A DNA stretch of 64,000 nucleotides, from positions 124,001 through 188,000 of the forward strand of contig CAYLXK010000003.1 in the NCBI GenBank assembly GCA_964387685.1. Direction: 5' to 3'. The first letter of the stretch is position 1. Every line of letters begins with the position of its first letter. Below are positions 58,135 to 64,000 of the stretch, piece after piece. The stretch is from Bryobacter sp964387685. GTDB taxonomy: Bacteria; Acidobacteriota; Terriglobia; Bryobacterales; Bryobacteraceae. The notes under the pieces were generated by a model. That model had not been told where the DNA came from. It did not search any database and saw nothing but the letters and a program-made list of their open reading frames with translations. The position numbers were made by a program, and so were the translations under genes.

Positions 58135-60369
58135 TTAAGGATGATTGGGGCGGACGCGCATATGGTCGTTCGCCCGAAAGTTTTTGTAGGGGAGAGGCAC
58201 GGGCTCGCCGTTGTAGTAACGGTTCCAGTAGTCTCGGCCATGGCGAGAGAACACGTGCCCCGACTGTCCTAAGGTGATGGTGAAGTAGCTGCGGTCCCAG
58301 TCGGCCGTGTCCGCAATGAAGCGGAAAGCGGCGCCCACACGAGAGCTCACTTGCTTTACTGTGAGGGAGCCGCCGCTAAGCGGGTAAGGCCCAGCCTGCA
58401 CGTAATTGTCGATGAATGGCAAACGGATTCTTTCGATCCACGATTGAAGCGGCAGTCCGGGCCGTGCCAGAAAGCGCCCGACGTTCACCGCCGGAGCAAG
58501 GACGGGATTGGAAACTTGGATTAGAGAGTAGCGTCCGTAGTCCCAATAGCGGGGGTTCTTGCCCTGGGTCTTTGCTCCCTCCTCCAATGCGGCAACCAGA
58601 GCCTCCACCAGGACTTGATCGAAATCGGGAAACCAATCTCTTGGACGCCGGTTCAAAAGGTCTTCCATGACCCAGGCGGCAAATTGGGTCTCCAGTTCTC
58701 CATTCGCGCCCGCCCGCCCCAAAATCGTTCGCCTCAGATGCTGATACGCCAGGCTCACAATCATGGGAGCGGCCTGTCCAACTTCCATCTGGCCGTTCCA
58801 CTGCTCCAGCAAAGTTCGCGCTTCCGCAAAGCCCTCGCGGGCGGCGTTCCGTTTGGCGGCGGCTTGCGCCAGTTGCTTTGCCAAATGGTGATGAAACGCG
58901 GAATAAACATCCTTTTGGACGGCCGCCAGCTCTGCACTCTTCCACTTCGGCTGGCTCAAAAGGCGCGTCTGGATCTGGCGCTGCCGATAGGGGGCCGTAA
59001 AGTTGCCGGCCACCGGGTATTTATAGTTGATGGGAAAGGGGTTTTGGTTGGCGCTCACCAGCAACCCCGAAGACGGGTTGTAGGCCGTGGGCAAGTCTGC
59101 AAAGGGAATGTATCCGAACCATTCGTTTTCGGGTTTGGTCGCATCAAGAGGAAGCCCACTGGATTCCGTCTTGCGGATCGGCATGCGTCCCGCCGCCTGG
59201 TAACCGATATTGCCGTTGGAATCGGCGTAGATGAAGTTGTGACTCGGTCCGGGGAAGCGTTCAAGAGCCTTACGGAACTGATTCCAGTCCTGGGCGAGGT
59301 TCAACTCGACAAAGGGAAACGAGTATTGACCGTCAAAAGGCGCCCAGCGGAGCGCGAGGTTCGCGCCACCCCGTTCGACGACAGGGCCATGAGGTGTAAG
59401 CGTAAAGATCAACTCGACGTCCTTGGCACCCCGCACGCGAATTGTTTCCTTTTGCTGTCCGACGATCCGGTTTTCGTTAAAGTACAGATCCTGCACATCG
59501 AAGTGGAGGTTCGTCATGGACCAAGCTATTCGCTGGTTATGCCCAATGATGACGCCGGGCGAACCGGGCAGGCTTCCTCCAATTACGTCCAGGGCCCCTG
59601 CCTTCAAGTGATTGATATAGAAAGTGCTCGGCCAGCTTTGCTCCAGGTGTGGATCGCCGGCCAAGAGGGCTTTGCCAGAGGCCGCGCGAGAGGGGCCGAC
59701 CGCCCACGCATTGGAGCCCATGGCGATCTCCGCTCCGCTGCGCAAAGGAAAGAGCTGCCGCAGCTTGTCCGGCTCTCCCCGGCGCAATGCACTGCCGAGG
59801 TCGGCTTCGGTTGGCCAGGTTGTCGACAACTGACGGTACATGTGAAGGCCAAGCAAAATTGTGTCGGCCATCGACCAAGGCTTCGGCGTGAAGTTCAAAA
59901 TCTGAATCTCGAGAGGCAAATGATTCAGATGGGCGCTAAGCCAATCGTTCACACCCCTGGCATAGGCCGCGAACCATTTGCGATCCTCTTCGCTCAGGCT
60001 TTTCGCCATCTGCTGCGCCATAATTCGCATGCGTAATCGCCGGCTATCGATGTCCCGCTCCAAGACGCTGGGACCGACGATCTCCGCCAGTTCCCCGGAC
60101 GCGAGCCGCCGCGTAGCCTCCATTTGCCAAAAGCGATCTTGCGCGTGAACGTAGCCCTGTAAATAAACAGCATCTTCGATGGAGGCCGCTTCAATGTGTG
60201 GGATCCCCATGCTGTCGCGCTTGACGCTAGCCGGCTTTTGGACGTCCAGCGCAAAATCTCCGCTGTAAACTGGAAAATTTTTCCAGACGTATTGGTAGAA
60301 GGAACCAAGTGCCACCAGCAGAAGAAGCCCTACGAAGGCATTGGTATATTTGAGAACGCGTCGCACCAA
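58135..60369 (-). CDS. Penicillin acylase family Ntn-hydrolase
   Basis: 744 aa. An N-terminal membrane anchor (TNAFVGLLLLVALGSFYQY) is followed by the alpha chain, including GIPHIEAASIEDAVYLQGYVHAQDRFWQM, quoted in part as GIPHIEAASIEDAVYLQGYV. Self-cleavage would occur before Ser219 in MGSNAWAVGPSRAASGKALL, which also holds the N-terminal nucleophile. Further family features are DPHLEQSWPSTFY and HNFIYADSNGNIGYQAAGRMP. Members cleave penicillins, acyl-homoserine lactones or other N-acyl compounds; the substrate is unknown. Confidence 0.92.
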   Translation of the reverse strand: MVRRVLKYTNAFVGLLLLVALGSFYQYVWKNFPVYSGDFALDVQKPASVKRDSMGIPHIEAASIEDAVYLQGYVHAQDRFWQMEATRRLASGELAEIVGPSVLERDIDSRRLRMRIMAQQMAKSLSEEDRKWFAAYARGVNDWLSAHLNHLPLEIQILNFTPKPWSMADTILLGLHMYRQLSTTWPTEADLGSALRRGEPDKLRQLFPLRSGAEIAMGSNAWAVGPSRAASGKALLAGDPHLEQSWPSTFYINHLKAGALDVIGGSLPGSPGVIIGHNQRIAWSMTNLHFDVQDLYFNENRIVGQQKETIRVRGAKDVELIFTLTPHGPVVERGGANLALRWAPFDGQYSFPFVELNLAQDWNQFRKALERFPGPSHNFIYADSNGNIGYQAAGRMPIRKTESSGLPLDATKPENEWFGYIPFADLPTAYNPSSGLLVSANQNPFPINYKYPVAGNFTAPYRQRQIQTRLLSQPKWKSAELAAVQKDVYSAFHHHLAKQLAQAAAKRNAAREGFAEARTLLEQWNGQMEVGQAAPMIVSLAYQHLRRTILGRAGANGELETQFAAWVMEDLLNRRPRDWFPDFDQVLVEALVAALEEGAKTQGKNPRYWDYGRYSLIQVSNPVLAPAVNVGRFLARPGLPLQSWIERIRLPFIDNYVQAGPYPLSGGSLTVKQVSSRVGAAFRFIADTADWDRSYFTITLGQSGHVFSRHGRDYWNRYYNGEPVPLPYKNFRANDHMRVRPNHP

Positions 60370-60380
60370 CTCCGAGTGTA

Positions 60381-61739
60381 ATGGAACCCACCAACAACAT
60401 AGGATTGCGCCTGGTCTTACTGGCGGTCATCACCGGGATCAATGCGTTCTTCGCCGCGGCCGAGGTGGCGTTGCTCAGCGTGCGCCGGCCGCGCTTAAAG
60501 CAACTGGCCGCGGAGGGCAATCTGGGGGCCCAAGCCGCCCTGAGCCTGTTAGGCAATACAGAGCGGCTCTTGAGCGTAATTCAGGTAGCGATCAGCTTGA
60601 CCAGCCTGGCCATGGGAGTGGCGGGCGAAGAGACCATCAACAGTTGGCTGCAATCGCAACTGCTGCCTTTGTTTCCCGCCGAATATGCCGGCGGAGTGCA
60701 AATCGCGTGCTTGATTGTCAGCTTTGTTGTCCTCACGCTGGTTCTGGTAATCATCGGCGAGGTTGTACCGAAAAACGTGGGCATTGCCGGCGCCGAAAAG
60801 CTCAGCATCATCAGCGCGCCGATACTTCTGGTCGTCTTTCGGCTCTTTGCCCCCTTGGTGTTCTTGGTGGAGCGCGGATCGAGCATCATCTCCAGGATGA
60901 TCGGCGTGCCCGCAGATGCGGGCCAAGGCGCGCACTCGCCCGAAGAAATCCGTCATATCGTCGAATCCAGTCTGGACCACGGAAGCCTGACCAGCTTTGA
61001 AGCGCAAGCGATGGACCGGTTACTGGAGCTCCGGGAGGTGGTGGCCCGCGAGGTGATGACGCCGCGCAGCAGCATGGTTTGCCTGCCCGTACAAGCCAGC
61101 CTAGACGAAGTGCTGCACACCATGAGCGAGCATCATTACTCTCGCGTGCCAATCTACCGGGGCGAAGGGGACAACATTGTCGGCATTGTTCACTTCCGGG
61201 ATCTGCTCAATGTTTGGCAGGAGCGCCGCCTTGCTAACGAGCGCCGCCGCCCGGTGCGTGCCTTCAAATTGGATAATCACATCCGGAAGCTGCCGGTCAT
61301 TCCCGAGACCAAGCAGCTAAGCGAGCTGATCGACGAGTTCCGCCGAGACCATGCCCACATGGCTTTGGTGGTTAACGAATTTGGCGGAGTGAGCGGGGTG
61401 CTGACTCTCGAAGACGTCTTCGAGCAAGTATTCGGAGAAATCGAAGACGAACACGACTTAGTGAGGGCCGCCATTGGCGACGACATCAGCGTGGTTGAGT
61501 TGGATGGCGCAACGCCCACGCGGGACCTGGAGATGCACTATGGGATCGAGCTGCCCGCGACAGATTCGTTCGAAACCCTCGCGGGCTTTGTGCTTTTCAA
61601 GCTGGGCGTAATTCCCCAGGGCGGAGAAAGCGTAGAGGAGAATGGTTGGCGTTTCTCGGTGGTGACAATGGAGCGCAACCGCATTGCCCTGGTACGGGCG
61701 GAGCGCTTGGCTAAGCCCGAAGGCCTAGCGGGCGCTTAG
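60381..61739 (+). CDS. HlyC/CorC-type CNNM membrane protein with CBS pair
   Basis: 452 aa. N-terminal DUF21/CNNM membrane domain with three or four helices (LRLVLLAVITGINAFFAAAEVALL, AISLTSLAMGVAGEETI, LVLVIIGEVVPKN), then a CBS pair at about 215-345 (VMTPRSSMVCLPVQASLDEVL, SRVPIYRGEGDNIVGIVHFRDLL, HMALVVNEFGGVSGVLTLEDV) and a CorC/HlyC C-terminal domain (DISVVELDGATPTRDLEMHYG). Family members influence magnesium or cobalt transport. Its 3' end overlaps the peroxiredoxin gene by 15 bp convergently. Confidence 0.92.
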   Translation: MEPTNNIGLRLVLLAVITGINAFFAAAEVALLSVRRPRLKQLAAEGNLGAQAALSLLGNTERLLSVIQVAISLTSLAMGVAGEETINSWLQSQLLPLFPAEYAGGVQIACLIVSFVVLTLVLVIIGEVVPKNVGIAGAEKLSIISAPILLVVFRLFAPLVFLVERGSSIISRMIGVPADAGQGAHSPEEIRHIVESSLDHGSLTSFEAQAMDRLLELREVVAREVMTPRSSMVCLPVQASLDEVLHTMSEHHYSRVPIYRGEGDNIVGIVHFRDLLNVWQERRLANERRRPVRAFKLDNHIRKLPVIPETKQLSELIDEFRRDHAHMALVVNEFGGVSGVLTLEDVFEQVFGEIEDEHDLVRAAIGDDISVVELDGATPTRDLEMHYGIELPATDSFETLAGFVLFKLGVIPQGGESVEENGWRFSVVTMERNRIALVRAERLAKPEGLAGA

Positions 61740-62258
61740 CTCGGCAAGTACCTCGGCGGCGCTAGAACGCCCACCGTGCGTCTTGCTGATCTTGGACCAG
61801 ACAACCTTGCCGTCTTTATCGAGGATGAAAGTTGAGGGATATGCCGTTTCTTGCGGCGCGTCCCAACGCAGGCCATATTGATTGGTGAATTTGTAGTCGG
61901 GATCGAGGACCATCGTAAAGTTCGCCGGCATTGCCTTGTCGGCGGCAAACTCATTGGCTTTATCTTTCAGAGTCTCGCCGGGACCCGGGTACACCATGAC
62001 GACTCTCGCTCCCGCGGCGGAAAACTCGTTTGCCTTTCCCACAAACTCTTTCACCTGCCGATTGCAAAGTGGACACTGGTAGCCGGGAAACCCACGCAAG
62101 ACCACAAGCACGACCGGGCTCTCCGCCGTGGCGCTAGAAAGGCGAAGGCGATCCCCTGTCAGAGTTTGCAGCTCAAAGTCGGGTGCCTTCTGGCCCTTTT
62201 CAGGCGGTACGAAGGTCAAAACGGATAAGGAAAGGAGTGCGGGCAAGAGTTTGATCAT
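61725..62258 (-). CDS. Exported AhpC/TSA-type peroxiredoxin
   Basis: 177 aa from the ATG at 62258. The signal peptide is IKLLPALLSLSVLTFVPP. The redoxin core is APDFELQTLTGDRL, VVLRGFPGYQCPLCNRQVKEF with Cys62 and Cys65, then NFTMVLDPDYKFTNQYGLRW. The CxxC placement near the peroxidatic position is compatible with a 1-Cys or thiol-disulfide function; no distant resolving Cys is seen. It would scavenge peroxide outside the cytoplasm. Confidence 0.87.
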   Translation of the reverse strand: MIKLLPALLSLSVLTFVPPEKGQKAPDFELQTLTGDRLRLSSATAESPVVLVVLRGFPGYQCPLCNRQVKEFVGKANEFSAAGARVVMVYPGPGETLKDKANEFAADKAMPANFTMVLDPDYKFTNQYGLRWDAPQETAYPSTFILDKDGKVVWSKISKTHGGRSSAAEVLAELSAR

Positions 62259-62374
62259 CAAAATTCAATTCTCGTTGGGGGGCAATTGGGTTACGGTAAG
62301 CGCCGCGCCGTGATGGATTTTTTTAGGTGCCTCGCTCTGCTTCGCAAATAGCCATATACTAGAGACGTCTGGCC

Positions 62375-62785
62375 TTGAACCGTATCCGCGTTTTGGTGGC
62401 GAAGCCTGGCCTCGATGGACATGATCGAGGAGCGAAAGTTATTGCCCGCGCACTGCGAGACGCTGGCATGGAAGTCATCTATACCGGCCTCCGCCAAACT
62501 CCGGAAATGATCGTCAATGCCGCGCGAGATGAAGATGTCCAGGTTATTGGACTTTCCATCCTGTCCGGAGCTCATATGGCGATCGTTCCCAAAGTTTTGT
62601 CGCTAATGCGCGAACTCGGGTTGACAGACACTTTGCTTGTGGTGGGTGGCATCGTCCCGGAAGATGACGCCAAGCAACTCGAGCAAATGGGAGTGGCGGC
62701 GGTCTTTCAGCCTGGCAGCAGTCTTGAGACCGTAGTGAACTTTATCCGCGGTGCGGTCAAATTTCCCGCCGAAGCCGCTCATTGA
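62375..62785 (+). CDS. Stand-alone B12-binding domain (methylmalonyl-CoA mutase C-terminal type)
   Basis: 136 aa from a TTG start. It matches the cobalamin-binding subunit: RVLVAKPGLDGHDRGAKVIA carries the DxHxxG motif with His16 as the lower B12 ligand, then EVIYTGLRQTPEMIVNAA, VIGLSILSGAHMAIVPKVL and LLVVGGIVPEDDAKQL. In other genomes such subunits pair with a separate mutase large subunit (mcmA1 type), which is not in the window. Confidence 0.9.
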   Translation: MNRIRVLVAKPGLDGHDRGAKVIARALRDAGMEVIYTGLRQTPEMIVNAARDEDVQVIGLSILSGAHMAIVPKVLSLMRELGLTDTLLVVGGIVPEDDAKQLEQMGVAAVFQPGSSLETVVNFIRGAVKFPAEAAH

Positions 62786-62822
62786 AATCCGGCTTCACAA
62801 TTGAAAATTCAAGAGGAGAGTA

Positions 62823-64000
62823 ATGCCTCTACAGGACAAACTCAACATTGCGGTGTTCGTCGATTATGACAACATCGAAATCGGACTGAAATCGACTCTG
62901 CGGCGTGAATTTCACGTTTCGCTCTGTCTGGATGCACTAAAAGAGCGAGGCGATATTGTTGCAAAATTCGCCTACGCAAACTGGGGGCGCCAGGAAGGCG
63001 CCGCCCGACAAATGGCCGAAAACGCCGTTCAGATGGTGCAACGCCTGCCTAGCCCCCGGGGCGACAAAAATGGCGGCGATATCAATCTGGCACTCGATGC
63101 GCTCGAGATGGCCTTCACCCACACCCACGTCAACGCTTTCGCCATCATCAGCGGCGACTCCGACTTCATTCCGCTTGTAAACAAGCTGAAGGAATACGGC
63201 AAGACGGTGTATGTGGTGGGCGGCAAGGCGTTCACGTCGACTATTCTGCAGGCCAACTGCCACGAATTTGTGGCTTATGAGAATCTGCTGCTCGATCAAG
63301 CGGCCCGTATGGATGGCGGCGAAAATGGCCCCCACATGGAGCAGTTGACGCGCGAGTTACAAGACGTGATGAGCCGGCCCGACGGTGGCCGGCAAGATCG
63401 TTGGGATCGCAATCGCGACGACCGTCCCCGCGACGGCGGAATGCGCGATCAGGGCCGGGACGACCGCCCGCGGGACTCTGTCAGGGACGGCGTGGTTCGA
63501 GACGGTGTGGCTCGAGACGGCGCACCTCGGGACATGGGTCCACGAGAAGACCGCTGGGCCGATCGAAGGGGACGGCGCCGCGAGGAGCGGGATCGCCGCC
63601 GCGAAGAACGCCAAGGACGTCGCGATGGCGGTCCCATGCTACCGGGAGGCCAGCCCGGCATTGGCGGCCCCGTTTCCAATGAGCCCCGGGTTACGTTGGA
63701 GGTCAACGCCGCGCTCCCGCTCGTCGAGCGCTCCCTGCAAACCCTCGAGCGCCGCGGCGTCCAGGCCCAGTTGGGGCTGCTGAAGAGCACCATGATGCAG
63801 CTGGATCCTACCTTTCACGAGCGAGGCTTTGGCGCTTCGAGCTTTTCGGATTTCATCGACAAGCTGAAGAAAGCCGAGTTGATCGAAGTGCATGGTTCGG
63901 GCGGCAAGTTGATCATCGAGCGCAAGGGCGGTGCCAACGCAAAGCCTCTGCCGGAACCCGACGAAGCACTTCCGCTGTTGCGCGATGCGCTCGAAGCCCA
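62823..64000 (+). CDS. NYN-domain (LabA/DUF88-like) protein with LOTUS domain, partial
   Basis: At least 392 aa and open at the window end. The start ATG at 62823 has a Shine-Dalgarno (AGGAG) 7 nt upstream. The NYN nuclease domain spans about 1-160: AVFVDYDNIEIGL with Asp14 and Asp16, GGDINLALDALEMAF near 84-98, and IISGDSDFIPLVNKL near 108-122. An Arg/Asp-rich low-complexity linker of about 80 residues (near 188-270) joins it to an OST-HTH/LOTUS-type domain at about 295-365 (LLKSTMMQLDPTFHERGFG). NYN-LOTUS proteins are thought to act on RNA. The linker is likely disordered and RNA-binding. Confidence 0.9.
   Translation, partial: MPLQDKLNIAVFVDYDNIEIGLKSTLRREFHVSLCLDALKERGDIVAKFAYANWGRQEGAARQMAENAVQMVQRLPSPRGDKNGGDINLALDALEMAFTHTHVNAFAIISGDSDFIPLVNKLKEYGKTVYVVGGKAFTSTILQANCHEFVAYENLLLDQAARMDGGENGPHMEQLTRELQDVMSRPDGGRQDRWDRNRDDRPRDGGMRDQGRDDRPRDSVRDGVVRDGVARDGAPRDMGPREDRWADRRGRRREERDRRREERQGRRDGGPMLPGGQPGIGGPVSNEPRVTLEVNAALPLVERSLQTLERRGVQAQLGLLKSTMMQLDPTFHERGFGASSFSDFIDKLKKAELIEVHGSGGKLIIERKGGANAKPLPEPDEALPLLRDALEA

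Noticed and set aside
58615..60036. A 473-aa frame antisense to the penicillin acylase gene
   Set aside because: Same reason: it is the mirror of a well-supported gene with typical GC-driven openness and no motif.
63370..63650. The Arg/Asp repeat tract as a possible CRISPR-like or tandem repeat array
   Set aside because: Spacing is irregular, the tract stays in frame with the NYN-LOTUS protein and no repeat-spacer structure exists.

Overview
The window is a GC-rich, gene-dense chromosomal segment that looks like an acidobacterium of the Bryobacterales/Solibacter type. This is an inference from gene content, not a taxonomic measurement. The signs are an acidobacterial VWFA-type secreted protein, cytochrome P460, a DUF6807 protein, a CBM9-like protein, many small secreted orphan proteins, a tolQ-tolR-tonB/tolA-tolB-pal-cpoB operon and frequent GTG/TTG starts.

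Layout. 1-7.3 kb (+): MOSC protein, glnE, two tandem paralogous secreted TPR proteins, a secreted orphan, PHP phosphoesterase, HD and DinB proteins. 7.3-9.8 kb: a secreted beta-propeller protein (-), then selC (tRNA-Sec, anticodon UCA) followed 38 bp later by a rhodanese gene whose catalytic Cys codon is an in-frame TGA with a bSECIS-like hairpin just after it, then a DUF669-like protein with an SSB-like acidic tail. 9.8-17 kb: a coupled operon (ATP-grasp, cytochrome c/Cu-monooxygenase-like, small ORF, threonine dehydratase), a membrane/PlsC/AMP-binding fusion, and a DUF6807 protein. 17.1-20.4 kb: tatA, a terminator-like hairpin, tatC with a long N-terminal extension, a methyltransferase, a secreted concanavalin-like protein and tRNA-Ser(CGA). 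20.4-28.6 kb: secreted propeller protein, HELGH protein, STAS protein, amidohydrolase-GNAT-plsC-folC, orphan gluconate-dehydrogenase subunit 3 and cytochrome P460.

28.6-31.2 kb is an accessory island of visibly lower GC: an HTH regulator with its own near-consensus promoter, two uncharacterised small proteins and a SIR2-like NADase-type protein, read as one set. 31.4-45 kb: accA-dnaE, secreted and exported proteins, and the tol-pal operon. 45-57.6 kb: recN, then a co-directional glycan locus (MFS, four glycosyltransferase genes of which one is fused to a methyltransferase, a DUF3108 protein, a polysaccharide-export ABC permease with an extra N-terminal domain) ending in a truncated Pat-type acyl-CoA synthetase/acetyltransferase. 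57.6-64 kb: glutathione peroxidase, penicillin acylase, CorC/HlyC-type CBS protein, peroxiredoxin, a stand-alone B12-binding domain and an NYN-LOTUS protein that runs off the window.

The strongest discovery is the selC plus Sec-rhodanese pair. The SIR2 island is the best candidate for an undescribed defence-like system. No CRISPR array, rRNA, transposase or integrase was seen.
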